A stretch of DNA of 64,000 nucleotides from JBGVSA01 sp041807905 (GCF_041807905.1 NZ_JBGVSA010000005.1:1-64000); one strand, 5' to 3'; counted from the first letter of the stretch, positions 1 through 9,572 are shown. A program made the numbers and translations. The notes: generated from the letters alone by a model not told the origin.

Positions 1-739
1 GGAGTTCGCCCCGGCGGGCGAGTCACTTTCTTGTTTTCGACAAGAAAGTAACCAAAGAAGCGACCCCACAGCGTCGTTGGCCTGCGGCCGATCCCCTGCG
101 CTGCGCGGTCGAGAAGGCGGCTGCGGAACTCGTCGCTACGCTCCTCAAACAGTCCTCGCCGACGGCTACGCCGCGACCTTCTCGCCCTGTGCTGCTCGGC
201 GACGCTGAATGGGGTGCCCACATCACGCAGCATGGTTGTTCAGACGAACAGCAAAAGCCCCTGTTTCTGAATGCTTGTGTTTCCGCTGGCGCTCTCGCCA
301 ATCAAACGTCGTTGCTGATCGAACGACGCCAGTCGTTTCGGAACGGCGGATGTCGCTTCGCTTTTCCGGCCTACGCACTACCCGCGACATCTGAAACTTC
401 GCTGCGCGTGTTGCATGCGCTTTGCGGTACACGCACAACACGTCACGCGCAATGTAGAGGCCTTTGTTCCACGCATATCGAGGTGTTTGCTATGGCCGGC
501 CCCTTTTGAGCCGCCGAGCAACGCAGGCAAGTCAGGTTGCCCGCGTAGCGGGTCGGCGAGGACTGTCTGAGGAGCGTTAGCGACGAGTTCCGCAGCCGCC
601 TGACTTGACGAGTAGCGCAGGGGACCAGCCGCAGGCTGGCGGCGATGTAGGGGTCGCTTTCTTGGTGACTTCTTTGTCGATAACAAAGAAGTTACTCGCC
701 CGCCGGGGCGAACTCCCGGCCAACGCACCCAAGCAGTCG
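1..739. repeat. Palindromic repeat element, left copy (cut by window edge)
   Basis: A non-coding element with inverted arms. The left arm (1 to about 185) and right arm (about 540 to 739) are diverged inverted copies of each other around an unlike centre. The outer ends read ggagttcgccccggcgggcg and its complement. Each arm carries a perfect 10-bp hairpin (25-49 and 668-692). The whole block aligns, as its reverse complement, with 62587-63347, including the centre (for example cgaggtgtttgctatggccg at 479-498). No transposase or other recognisable protein is encoded, so it looks like a non-autonomous, MITE-like or REP-like family. The left outer edge may lie beyond the window. Confidence 0.85.
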
Positions 740-1031
740 TAATCACGGTTGATAGATGAAAGCCCAAGCAAGAAAGGGCAGTCCTTCCCTTGTCGCATCA
801 CGACCGACATTTGCCCGTAGGGACGAACTCCCGGCCGTCGAGCATCAGCAGTCGAGACTACCGTTGTCAGACCGAAACCCTCGCAGGAATGTAGTTGTCC
901 AGCAGGCCAGCAAGGTGCCGCATTTTTCGCGGGAAAAGAACTCCGCCCAACGTGATCAAGCAATCGAGACCAAGCTCGAACAATCCTCAAGCAAGAAAGG
1001 GCTTCTTACTCAACCACCCGCACCCCACGCA
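740..1031. other. Intergenic stretch with repeat fragments
   Basis: No gene is recognised here. Fragments of the flanking repeat family are visible: 822-853 repeats the cgaactcccggcc...cagtcgag edge, and about 966-1012 repeats the outer tail seen again near 62549-62590 and 63592-63640 (key words gagaccaagctcgaacaa and aagaaagggct). The tail sequence recurs next to several arms, so it is probably part of the extended repeat. Confidence 0.5.
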
Positions 1032-2372
1032 TTACGCGGCGTACGAGAACTTATCGCCCGTCATCTCGCGGTCATACACCCGCTCCCCCGCAACATACGT
1101 CGCCCGCACCGCACGGTCGTCGCCAAGAATCATCATCACGAACAACTGCTCGACGATGTCCTGGACGACGCCGCTGCGGAATGCCATGAGCGGCGTGGCC
1201 CTTTTGTCGAGCACCACGAGGTCTGCCTCGAATCCCTTGGCGACGGTGCCGATCCGGTCGTCCAGGTACAGCGCCTCCGCGCTGCCGCGCGTGGCGAGGT
1301 AGAAGGCCTGGATGGCGTTGAGTCTGGTCGCGTTCATCTGCGCGACCTTGTAGGCCTCGTTCAGCGTCTGCAATTGACTGAAACTGGTGCCGGCGCCGAC
1401 GTCCGTGCCCAGGCCCACGCGCACCGGCCGCACCGGTTTCTTGGCGTCGAAAATGCGGAACAGGCCGCTGCCGAGAAAGAGGTTCGAAGTCGGACAGTGC
1501 GCCAGCGCGGCGCCCGTCTGATGGCAGGTGCAGAAATCGTCTTCGGTCAGATGCACGCCGTGCCCGTATACAGAGCGCGGGCGAACGATGCCGACGTTGG
1601 CGTATACGTCGAGGTAGCTCTTGCGATCGGGGAACAGTTCCTTCACCCAGGCGATTTCCGCCAGGTTCTCGCACAGGTGGGTCTGCACGAAAACGTCGTC
1701 ATGCTCGCGCACCAGCGTGCCGCAGGCATCCAGTTGCGCCTGCGTGCTTGTCGGGGCGAAGCGCGGCGTGACGCAGTAGTGCTGACGACCCTTGCCGTGC
1801 CAGCGCGCGATGAGCGCCTTGCTCTCGTCGTAGCCGCGCTGGGCCGTGTCGAGTAGCGCGTCGGGCGCGTTGCGGTCCATGAGCACCTTGCCGGCGATCA
1901 TGCGCGTATTGAAGCGATTCGATTCCTCGAAGAACGCGTCGACCGATTGCGGATGCACGGTGCAGTAGACGACCGCCGTCGTCGTGCCCGCGCGCAGCAG
2001 TTCGCGCAGGAACACACCGGCGACCTTGTCGGCGTGGCCTTTGTCGATGAACTTCTGTTCGGCGACGAAGGTGTATTTGTGCAGCCATTCCAGCAGTTGC
2101 TCGCCAAAGGCGGCGATCATTTCCGTCTGCGGGTAGTGGATGTGCGTGTCGATGAAGCCGGCCGAGATGATCGAGTCCGGATAGTGTTCGGGCGTGACGC
2201 CCGCCGGCAGTCGCTTGCTGACTTCCGATGCGGGGCCGAGGTCCGTGATCGCGCCATTGTCGATGACGACGATCGCGTCGGGGATGTAGACAAGGCAGTC
2301 CTCGGGCTTGCTGAGAAACGGGTCGCCCTTGAACGTGACGACGTCTGCGCGCAGCGCCTTGCTGTGGGCCAT
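1032..2372 (-). CDS. guaD: Guanine deaminase (amidohydrolase type)
   Basis: Converts guanine to xanthine and ammonia in cytosolic purine breakdown. The 446-aa length fits the family (E. coli GuaD about 439). Metal-site motifs of the amidohydrolase fold are intact: H77 and H79 in DTHIHYPQ, H232 in QTHLCEN, H271 in YGHGVHL and D324 in GLGTDVGAGTS. The ATG start is supported by AAAGGA eight bases upstream. It stands alone, 201 bp downstream of the copper efflux operon on the same strand. A second, unrelated guanine deaminase-type gene lies at 10285-10758. Confidence 0.93.
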   Translation of the reverse strand: MAHSKALRADVVTFKGDPFLSKPEDCLVYIPDAIVVIDNGAITDLGPASEVSKRLPAGVTPEHYPDSIISAGFIDTHIHYPQTEMIAAFGEQLLEWLHKYTFVAEQKFIDKGHADKVAGVFLRELLRAGTTTAVVYCTVHPQSVDAFFEESNRFNTRMIAGKVLMDRNAPDALLDTAQRGYDESKALIARWHGKGRQHYCVTPRFAPTSTQAQLDACGTLVREHDDVFVQTHLCENLAEIAWVKELFPDRKSYLDVYANVGIVRPRSVYGHGVHLTEDDFCTCHQTGAALAHCPTSNLFLGSGLFRIFDAKKPVRPVRVGLGTDVGAGTSFSQLQTLNEAYKVAQMNATRLNAIQAFYLATRGSAEALYLDDRIGTVAKGFEADLVVLDKRATPLMAFRSGVVQDIVEQLFVMMILGDDRAVRATYVAGERVYDREMTGDKFSYAA

Positions 2373-2510
2373 GGTGCATTCCTTTGCGGGAGTCCGGAGA
2401 GCGGGCGTGGGCCCGCATCGAGCGGCAGAACGACCAGCCTCGCAAGGCTGCGTGGTGAAGCGCGCCCGTGACGACGCGCATCGGATCTGCTGCGTATTCT
2501 GCCATCGGCA

Positions 2511-2537
2511 GGGGGCCGTCCGGCAAGCCCCCTTTTT
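2511..2537 (+). terminator. GC hairpin with T run, reading rightward
   Basis: gggggc (2511-2516) pairs with gccccc (2527-2532), followed by five T. As an intrinsic terminator it works in the plus direction, although both flanking genes are on the minus strand. It may end an antisense transcript or simply be a spacer hairpin. Confidence 0.3.
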
Positions 2538-2573
2538 GTGATAGTGCCGACGGAGGAATGCGCGGCGCGGGCG

Positions 2574-2912
2574 TCAGCGCTTGACGATGGACGTAATCAC
2601 GCCTTCGCTGCCATTCATGCGCAACTGGAAGCTGACGTTGTCACCGACCTTCAGGTCCTTCGGCAGCACACCGGGCAACACGTTGAAGGGCATCGTCATG
2701 CCCGGCCAGTCGAGACTGGAGATCGGGCCGTGCGCGAGCGTCACGCGATTGTTCGCGGCATCGATGTTGCGGACCACGCCCTGGCCCTGGTGCACCTGCG
2801 CCGCTGGGGCCGGCGCGCCGTGGCCGGCGTGCGGGTCCGCCGCGGAGGCGGGCAGGGTGGTACCCAATAGGGCGACAGCGAACAGGGGGACGATTGCGTT
2901 GCGGTAGTTCAT
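2574..2912 (-). CDS. cusF: Periplasmic Cu/Ag-binding protein CusF
   Basis: A small periplasmic metallochaperone that hands Cu(I)/Ag(I) to the CusCBA pump. 112 aa with a signal peptide (about 1-24, ASA end) and a His-rich stretch (HAGHG) after cleavage. The CusF site residues are all present: H61, W69, M72 and M74 in the segment ending DWPGMTMPF. The start overlaps the cusA stop by four bases (ATGA), so it is translationally coupled as the last gene of the efflux operon. A second copy of this domain is fused to the C-terminus of CusB upstream. Confidence 0.9.
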   Translation of the reverse strand: MNYRNAIVPLFAVALLGTTLPASAADPHAGHGAPAPAAQVHQGQGVVRNIDAANNRVTLAHGPISSLDWPGMTMPFNVLPGVLPKDLKVGDNVSFQLRMNGSEGVITSIVKR

Positions 2913-5900
2913 GCGGATTCTCCTTGGTTGATCCATGAAGTGGCGTGCCGACGCGGGCGGCGCATCAGCAGGTAAGCAGCGGGAATGACGAACATCGAAA
3001 GCAGCGGCGCGGTGATCATGCCGCCCACCATGGGCGCGGCGATGCGGCTCATGACTTCCGAGCCCGCACCGCTGCCCCACATGATCGGCAGGAGGCCGAC
3101 GAGGATCGTCGCGACCGTCATGACCTTGGGGCGCACGCGTTGCACGGCACCTTCGCGCAGTGCATCGAGCACCATTGCAAGCGTGGGCGCCTGACCTTGC
3201 GGTGTGCGTGCTTCGAGCGCGTGCTTGAGGTATAGCAGCATGATCACGCCGAACTCGGCGGAGACCCCGCCCAGCGCGATGAAGCCCACGCCGGTGGCGA
3301 CCGACATGTGGTAGCCGAGCAGGTACAGGAACCACACGCCGCCGATCAGCGCGAAGGGCAATGTGGCCATGATCAGCAGCGCTTCATCGAAGCGGCGGAA
3401 GGTCAGGTACAACAGCACGAAGATGATCAGCAGCATCGCCGGCACGACGAGCTTGAGGCGCGCATTGGCGCGCTCCAGGTACTCGAACTGGCCGGAGTAG
3501 CCGACGCTCACGCCGGCGGGCAGCACGACGTGCTCGCCGATGGCGGCCTGCAGGTCGTGGACGACGGCGGTGAGATCGCGCTCGCGCACATCGATGTAGA
3601 TCCACGAGGCCAGTCGACCGTTTTCGCTCTTGAGCATCGGCGGCCCGTCGGCGATGTCGACCTTCGCCACCGTGCCGAGCGTGATCAACGCGCCGGCAGG
3701 TGTCACCACCGGCAACTCGCGCAATCGCTGCACCGAGTCGCGCAGTTCGCGCGGATAGCGCAGGTTGATCGGATAGCGGGCGGTGCCCTCGACGGTCTCT
3801 CCGATGTTCTCGCCGCCAATCAGGCGCGTGACGACGTTCTGCACGTCGGCCACGTTGAGCCCGTAGCGGCCGGCGGCTTCGCGGTCGATGATCACGTCCA
3901 GATAGCGCCCGCCTGTGAGCCGTTCCGCCAGGGCGGACGACACGCCGGGCACGCGCTTCGCCGCATGCTCGATGTCGAGCGCGGCGCGTTCGATGGCCGC
4001 CAGATCGCTTCCCGATACCTTGATGCCGATCGGGCTCTTGATGCCGGTGGCCAGCATGTCGATGCGATTGCGGATCGGCGGTACCCAGATGTTGGCGAGC
4101 CCCGGCACCTGCACCACGCGGTCGAGTTCTTCCACCAGTTTTTCCGGCGTCATGCCGCGGCGCCATTGGTCGCGTGGTTTGAACTGGATGGTGGTCTCGA
4201 ACATCTCCATCGGCGCGTTGTCGGTCGCGCTGTCGGCGCGGCCGGCCTTGCCGAAGACGGTGGCGACTTCGGGCACCGTCTTGATCAGGCGGTCAGTCTG
4301 CTGGAGCAATTCTGCCGCTTTCGCGGCGGACAGCCCGGGTAAGGCCGATGGCATGTAGAGCAGGTCGCCTTCGTCCATCTTCGGCAGGAACTCGCCGCCC
4401 AGATGCAAGGTGGGCCAGATCGAGGTCGCCAGCGCGACAGCCGCGATCGCGAGTGTTGTGCGTGGACGCCGCAGCACCCATTCCAGCAGAGGGCGATAGG
4501 CGGCGATCAGGATGCGGCTCAGCGGATTGCGCGACTCGGGCGGGATGCGCCCGCGAATCCACAAGCCCATCAGAACGGGTACCAGCGTGACCGACAAGCC
4601 TGCGGCCGCTGCCATGGCGTAGGTCTTGGTGAACGCCAGCGGACCGAAGAGGCGCCCCTCCTGCGCTTCGAGCGTGAAGATGGGCACGAACGATAGCGTG
4701 ATGATGAGCAGGCTGAAGAACAGCGCCGGGCCGACTTCCGCCGCCGCCTCGCCTATGACGCGCCAGCGCTCGTCACCCGTGAGTTCGCCGCCCGGATGCG
4801 CGTGTTGCCATGCCTCGATGCGCTTGTGGGCGTTCTCGATCATCACCACGGCCGCGTCGACCATGGCACCGATGGCAATGGCGATACCGCCCAGTGACAT
4901 GATGTTCGCATTCACGCCCTGGTATCGCATGATGATGAACGCGCACAGTACGCCGAGCGGCAGCGAGATGATCGCGACCAAGGCGCTGCGCAGGTGCCAC
5001 AGGAAGACCAGGCACACCACGGCCACGACGATGAACTCTTCGAGCAACTTGTGGCTGAGATTCTCCACGGCATGATCGATGAGCTGGCTGCGATCGTAAG
5101 TGGTGACGACTTCTACGCCTGTCGGCAGGCTGTGCTTGAGTGACTCGAGCTTTGCCTTGACCGCTTCGATGGTTTCGCGTGCGTTCTTGCCTGAACGCAG
5201 GATCACCACGCCGCCGACCACTTCGCCCTGACCGTCCAGTTCCGCGATGCCGCGACGCATCTCCGGCCCGGTCTGCACGCGCGCCACATCGCCCAGTCGC
5301 ACGACGGTGCCGCGTTCGGTCCGCAGGGGAATCGCACGGAAGTCGTCGAGCGACTTCAAGTAGCCCGTGGCGCGCACCATGTACTCGGCCTCGGCCAGTT
5401 CCACGACGGAACCGCCGGCCTCCTGGTTGGCCTTCTGTACGGCGTCCGCCACCATGTCGGCGCTGATGCCGTAGGCGGCCAGACGTGCAGGGTCGAGCAC
5501 GATCTGATACTGCTTGACCATGCCGCCGATGGCGGCCACTTCGGCGACGTTGGGCAGCGTCTTGAGTTCGTACTTGAGGAACCAGTCCTGCAGGCTGCGC
5601 AGATCGGCGAGGCTGCGCTGCCCGGTCTTGTCGACCAGCGCGTACTCGTAGATCCAGCCTACGCCGGTGGCGTCCGGTCCGAGTGATGGACGTGCGCTTT
5701 GTGGCAGACGCCCCTGTACCTGGTTCAGGTACTCGAGCACGCGCGAACGGGCCCAATACAAATCCGTGTGGTCGTCGAACAGCACGTATACGTAGGAGTC
5801 GCCAAAGAACGAATACCCGCGCACGGTCTTCACGCCCGGCACCGACAGCATGGTGGTGGTCAGCGGATAGGTGACCTGGTCTTCGACGATGCGCGGAGCC

Positions 5901-6067
5901 TGTCCGGGGTAGGGCGTGCGGATGATGACCTGCACGTCGGACAGATCGGGCAGGGCGTCGACCGGCATCGTGCGGGCCGCCCATAGCCCCCATGCCGTCA
6001 GCATGAATGCGGCGAGCAGCACCATGAAGCGGTTGCCGATCGACCAGTGGATGAGGCGGGCAATCAT
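2909..6067 (-). CDS. cusA: Heavy-metal RND efflux transporter CusA
   Basis: Inner-membrane proton-driven pump that moves Cu(I)/Ag(I) into the CusB-CusC channel. 1052 aa, the usual length of the HME-RND family. The TM4 signature AIGAMVDAAVVMIEN is present. The three methionines that bind Cu/Ag in E. coli CusA (M573, M623, M672) align with M572 (LLYMPS), M622 (PMEMFET) and M671 (RIDMLATG), which favours monovalent copper/silver over a Czc-type divalent substrate. ATG at 6067 overlaps the cusB stop by four bases. The longer open frame to 6862 is antisense-type shadow of cusB and was not used. Confidence 0.95.
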   Translation of the reverse strand: MIARLIHWSIGNRFMVLLAAFMLTAWGLWAARTMPVDALPDLSDVQVIIRTPYPGQAPRIVEDQVTYPLTTTMLSVPGVKTVRGYSFFGDSYVYVLFDDHTDLYWARSRVLEYLNQVQGRLPQSARPSLGPDATGVGWIYEYALVDKTGQRSLADLRSLQDWFLKYELKTLPNVAEVAAIGGMVKQYQIVLDPARLAAYGISADMVADAVQKANQEAGGSVVELAEAEYMVRATGYLKSLDDFRAIPLRTERGTVVRLGDVARVQTGPEMRRGIAELDGQGEVVGGVVILRSGKNARETIEAVKAKLESLKHSLPTGVEVVTTYDRSQLIDHAVENLSHKLLEEFIVVAVVCLVFLWHLRSALVAIISLPLGVLCAFIIMRYQGVNANIMSLGGIAIAIGAMVDAAVVMIENAHKRIEAWQHAHPGGELTGDERWRVIGEAAAEVGPALFFSLLIITLSFVPIFTLEAQEGRLFGPLAFTKTYAMAAAAGLSVTLVPVLMGLWIRGRIPPESRNPLSRILIAAYRPLLEWVLRRPRTTLAIAAVALATSIWPTLHLGGEFLPKMDEGDLLYMPSALPGLSAAKAAELLQQTDRLIKTVPEVATVFGKAGRADSATDNAPMEMFETTIQFKPRDQWRRGMTPEKLVEELDRVVQVPGLANIWVPPIRNRIDMLATGIKSPIGIKVSGSDLAAIERAALDIEHAAKRVPGVSSALAERLTGGRYLDVIIDREAAGRYGLNVADVQNVVTRLIGGENIGETVEGTARYPINLRYPRELRDSVQRLRELPVVTPAGALITLGTVAKVDIADGPPMLKSENGRLASWIYIDVRERDLTAVVHDLQAAIGEHVVLPAGVSVGYSGQFEYLERANARLKLVVPAMLLIIFVLLYLTFRRFDEALLIMATLPFALIGGVWFLYLLGYHMSVATGVGFIALGGVSAEFGVIMLLYLKHALEARTPQGQAPTLAMVLDALREGAVQRVRPKVMTVATILVGLLPIMWGSGAGSEVMSRIAAPMVGGMITAPLLSMFVIPAAYLLMRRPRRHATSWINQGESA

Positions 6068-7527
6068 CGTGTGCCTCCATCTTTGGTGATGTCGGTCACG
6101 ACGGCGCCGTTCTCGTCGTTGCGGAAGGTAAAGCGCACTGTGTCGCCGGGTTTGATGCGCGCGGCCAGCGCCGAGTCGCTCAACCCAAATGGCATGGTCA
6201 TGGCAGGCCATTGCAGCGCGGGCACCGGTTCGTGTTCCAGCGTAACGCTGTGACCGTCGATCGCTTTGACCACGCCGCGCGCCGTTGCCACTTGCGCTGT
6301 CGCAGCAGGCGCCGATGCCGATGCCATGCGTGCCAGCACGCCTCGCAGGCTGGCTTCCGAATCGATCATGAACTGGCCCGACACCACCACGCGCTGGCCT
6401 TCGGCGAGGCCCTCGAGGATTTCGCTCTGGCCGTCGCGCTCGCGTCCGACGCGGACTTCGGCTGGCGCGAATTTGCCAGCGTCCTCGGCGACGATCACGA
6501 CGTGGCGCGTACCGGTGGCGATGACGGCGTCGCTCGGCACCAGCAACGCAGCCTGCGGTGCATTGCCGGCAAGTTCGATGCGTGCATACATGCCTGGACG
6601 CAGTGCACCATTGCGATTGGGAATCTGGGCGCGCACGCGCACCGTGCGCGTCGTGGCGTTGAGTTCCGGCACCACCGATTCGATGCGCCCTGCGATGGCG
6701 TCGTCGGGCGCTGCGGCCACGCGCACGCGCACAGGCGTTCCGGGCTTGAGCGCGCTGGATTGCGTTTCCGGCACGTCGGCCTCGATCCATACGGACGACA
6801 GACCGTTGATGCGCGCCAGCGTCTGGCCGGCGCCGACGATCATGCCTTCGCGCACGGACCATTCGGCCAGCATACCGCCGCGCGGCGCGGAGACGGTGAG
6901 TACGGCCTGCGGCGTGCCGGAGCGTTCCAGCGTGGCGATCTGCGTGTTCGTCATGCCCAGTTGCAGCAGGCGCGATCGTGCCGCGGCGGCCAGTTCGGGG
7001 TCACTGCGTACGGCGAGGAATTCGCGTTGCGCGGCGAGCCATTCCGGCACGCGGATGTCGGCGATCGGCGCGCCCGCAGCAATGACGTCCCCCACTGCGC
7101 GAGCGTAGGCGCGCTCGACGATCCCGCCGGTACGCGCCTGCACGATGGCGACATCGCGGTCGTTGAAGACAACTGTGCCGGTGACATCGAGCGCGCTGGC
7201 AAGCTGGCCGCGCGTGACGGTGGCGAATTTGACCCCCGTGTTCTGCGCCAGCGTGGGGTCGATGCGCACGGCGGCCGTTTCGGCGGCTTCGTCCGCGTAG
7301 CGCGGCACGAGGTCCATGTCCATGAAAGGCGATTTGCCCGGTTTGTCGAAGTGCTGGTCGGGCTTCATCGGGTCGTACCAGTAGAGCACGGCGCGTGATG
7401 AGGCCGCAGCCGCAGCGTCGGCATGCGAAGCGTGTGAAGTTGCGAGACGCGCGTTGAGCATCCAGCCGGCGCCCGCGCCGACGACGAGCGCGGCAGCCAC
7501 GGCCGCGCAGAGAGTGGTCTTGTTCAT
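6064..7527 (-). CDS. cusB: Efflux membrane-fusion protein CusB with C-terminal CusF domain
   Basis: Periplasmic adaptor joining CusA to CusC. 487 aa. An N-terminal signal/anchor (1-25) is followed by a heavy-metal-binding domain (about 48-77, YDPMKPDQHFDKPGKSPFMD) and then the barrel-sandwich and beta-barrel regions. From about residue 405 it carries a complete CusF-like domain with H, W, M and M in VTLEH...QWPAMTMPF. E. coli CusB lacks this fusion, which is known from other proteobacterial CusB proteins. The cusC stop and this start share one base (TGATG). Confidence 0.93.
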   Translation of the reverse strand: MNKTTLCAAVAAALVVGAGAGWMLNARLATSHASHADAAAAASSRAVLYWYDPMKPDQHFDKPGKSPFMDMDLVPRYADEAAETAAVRIDPTLAQNTGVKFATVTRGQLASALDVTGTVVFNDRDVAIVQARTGGIVERAYARAVGDVIAAGAPIADIRVPEWLAAQREFLAVRSDPELAAAARSRLLQLGMTNTQIATLERSGTPQAVLTVSAPRGGMLAEWSVREGMIVGAGQTLARINGLSSVWIEADVPETQSSALKPGTPVRVRVAAAPDDAIAGRIESVVPELNATTRTVRVRAQIPNRNGALRPGMYARIELAGNAPQAALLVPSDAVIATGTRHVVIVAEDAGKFAPAEVRVGRERDGQSEILEGLAEGQRVVVSGQFMIDSEASLRGVLARMASASAPAATAQVATARGVVKAIDGHSVTLEHEPVPALQWPAMTMPFGLSDSALAARIKPGDTVRFTFRNDENGAVVTDITKDGGTR

Positions 7528-8738
7528 CAGCGTTCTCCGGTCAGGAAGTACAGGCGCGTGTTGGCCGCGGCCAGCCGGCTTTCGATATCGATGCGGCGCA
7601 GTTGGGCGGCCAGCCGCGCGCGGCGTGCTTCGATCACTGCGGTGGTGTCGCCGCGGGCCCCCGCGACTGAGGCCAGCGCAAGCTGGATCTGGCGATCGAT
7701 GAGCGGCAGCGTGTCGTTGTCGATGCGGTCGAGCTGGCGCTGCAGCGCGTCGCGTTCGGCGTGCAGCGCGGCGTATTCGCTGCGGGCCTCCGCCAGTCGC
7801 GCATCGCGCTCGGCCTGGCTGCGATCGATCTCGGCCTGCGCGGCGGCGATGCGCGGCTCCTGGCGCGTGTTCTGGAAGATGGGCAGATCGACGCTGAACT
7901 TGACCATCGCCATGCCCTTGTCCATGGCGTCCACACCGAGACCCAGCTCCACGCCCCAATTGGGATGCGTGGCGGCACGTGCGAGTGCCAGTTCGGCCGA
8001 TGCGGCTTCGTGCTGGAGCGAGGCGGTACGGATGTCGGGCTGCTGTTCGAGTGCGGAGTCATCCACTTGCGGACGGCTGACCCAGCCCGGCAATTCGCCG
8101 TCGGCGGTGTTCGCCGACGTGCCGATCCAGCGGGCCAGACGCGCGACGGCCTGTGCGCGCTGGGCCCGCAGATCGTCGTGGGCATCCTGCAGATCGAGCG
8201 CATCGGTACGCGCACCGAAGGCCGTGGCGGGGCTTGCGCCGCCAGCGATGCTGGCAAGGTCGCGCTGGCGCCATTGCTGGTTGAGCGCGTCCTGCGCGTC
8301 GAGGACCGCTGCGCGCCGGTCGACGTAATACAGGCCCAGCCACGCGAGCGCGGCTTCGCGCCGCACGTTGAGGCGAGCAAAGCGTTCGCGCGCCTGCGCC
8401 GTGCGCACCTCCGTTTCGGCGAGCCGTTGTTCGGCTTCGCGCCGTGCGCTGCTGGGCAGCTCCTGCATGATGCTGACGACGCGCTTGGCGCCGCCCGGAC
8501 GGAAGCGGTCCGGGCCGCTGGTGGGCAGGTCGTCCACCCAGGCGGACAGTTTCGGGTCCGGCAGGGCGCCGGCCGAAACGCTGAGCGATTGCGCCGCACG
8601 GCTGGCGGCCGTGGCGGCAAGGATGTCGGGCGCACGCTCGGACGCAGCCTGCATGGCTTGGTCCAGGCTCATTGCGTGCGCCGACAGGCTGGCAGCGCCA
8701 TACAGGCAGGCCGCCAGGCCGAGTCGAAATGGGGACAT
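7527..8738 (-). CDS. cusC: TolC-family outer-membrane efflux protein CusC
   Basis: Outer-membrane exit channel for the copper/silver pump. 403 aa with a signal peptide ending at SAHA (about residue 22) and two long Ala/Arg/Glu-rich helical repeats typical of the OEP fold. The protein is short for CusC (about 457 in E. coli), as are many CzcC/CusC forms in this order. GGAGAGA stands five bases before the ATG. It overlaps cusB downstream by one base and follows the small secreted protein gene after 106 bp. Confidence 0.88.
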   Translation of the reverse strand: MSPFRLGLAACLYGAASLSAHAMSLDQAMQAASERAPDILAATAASRAAQSLSVSAGALPDPKLSAWVDDLPTSGPDRFRPGGAKRVVSIMQELPSSARREAEQRLAETEVRTAQARERFARLNVRREAALAWLGLYYVDRRAAVLDAQDALNQQWRQRDLASIAGGASPATAFGARTDALDLQDAHDDLRAQRAQAVARLARWIGTSANTADGELPGWVSRPQVDDSALEQQPDIRTASLQHEAASAELALARAATHPNWGVELGLGVDAMDKGMAMVKFSVDLPIFQNTRQEPRIAAAQAEIDRSQAERDARLAEARSEYAALHAERDALQRQLDRIDNDTLPLIDRQIQLALASVAGARGDTTAVIEARRARLAAQLRRIDIESRLAAANTRLYFLTGER

Positions 8739-8844
8739 GAGTCTCTCCGCTCGATACGTTCAGGAATGAGCGGCGCTGGCGCGACATGCCAGGGGCATGC
8801 CTTGCGCGCGCGGCGGCGCTCGTGACGGACGTCAGCGGAGAGGG

Positions 8845-9255
8845 CTAATTACGGAAAACCTGGTACTGCAATCGCAGCGGCGGCGATGCAGCGATGAGCG
8901 TGGGCGGCTCGGGACGGGCAACGGGGGCGGTTTCGGCGATGGCGTCGAACAACGCGGGAGCCACGAACAGCGCGAACAGCACCGGAGGCGGCAGATTGGG
9001 CACGCGCGCGTCGGAGGACTGCGAGTCGCGCTCGCAGTGCACCTTGCAGGCCACCGGCTGTTCCTTCTGCGTCATTTCGCAGTCGGTCATGCCTGCCATC
9101 GCGCCATGTCCCATGCTGGCGGCCATCGGCGTCGGCGTGGGCGAATGTCCGGCGGCGTTCTCGACGCAGGCGTAGGCGGCCGTCACCAACTGGCTGAACA
9201 CCAGCATGAGGGCGAGAAACCACGCCAGACGAGGGACGCGCAGAGGGCGAAACAT
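8845..9255 (-). CDS. Small secreted Met/His/Cys-containing protein of the copper operon
   Basis: I do not recognise the family. 136 aa with a signal or anchor segment (about residues 6-25, WFLALMLVFSQLVTAAYA) and a central metal-friendly stretch (SMGHGAMAGMTDCEM, then ACKVHCE). A second hydrophobic segment (about 83-97) ends before a Pro/Arg-rich tail. It opens the cus operon, so a periplasmic role in copper binding or sensing is inferred from composition and position only. The in-frame extension to 9531 has no support; the ATG at 9255 precedes the signal peptide directly. Confidence 0.6.
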   Translation of the reverse strand: MFRPLRVPRLAWFLALMLVFSQLVTAAYACVENAAGHSPTPTPMAASMGHGAMAGMTDCEMTQKEQPVACKVHCERDSQSSDARVPNLPPPVLFALFVAPALFDAIAETAPVARPEPPTLIAASPPLRLQYQVFRN

Positions 9256-9262
9256 GTCGGCG

Positions 9263-9292
9263 AGTATAAGGAAATAAGTGACACAAGGTGTC
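9263..9292 (-). promoter_or_regulatory. Candidate promoter/operator of the copper operon
   Basis: On the minus strand TATACT (9268-9263) could be a -10 box. A perfect 13-base inverted repeat, gacac-aag-gtgtc (9280-9292), lies where the -35 element should be and could bind a metal-responsive regulator. No good -35 consensus is seen, and no regulator gene is adjacent. Confidence 0.35.
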
Positions 9293-9572
9293 GCGAATGC
9301 TGAGGGTGCTAGCTTGAGATGGATCAATAACGCCCGGCAACGCACGTCCAGGCGTGCTCTATGCCATCGATTTCCCTTCGTAGTGAGCCCGCGCCACGCA
9401 ATGTTGCGGCGTAACGCTTTGCGTTTAATCCGGCCACGGTTTACCCTTACGGATTGCCATGCGCTCGCAGGAAGCCGTCTCTCGGCTCCCGCCAGGTCTC
9501 CCGGACAGTGGGCGCGCAGTGTTTTTCGCAACTGACGCCTCGCGTCACCTTCAAGAAATAAAGGGAACTCTC

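Noticed and set aside
189..767. Short overlapping frames inside the left repeat element
   Set aside because: Similar frames recur in the right copy only because the DNA is repeated; hairpins and inverted arms explain the conservation better than coding, and the frames run across both arms and centre.
6211..7398. A 395-codon plus-strand frame opposite cusB
   Set aside because: His/Arg-rich antisense frame of a well-supported gene; no family resemblance.
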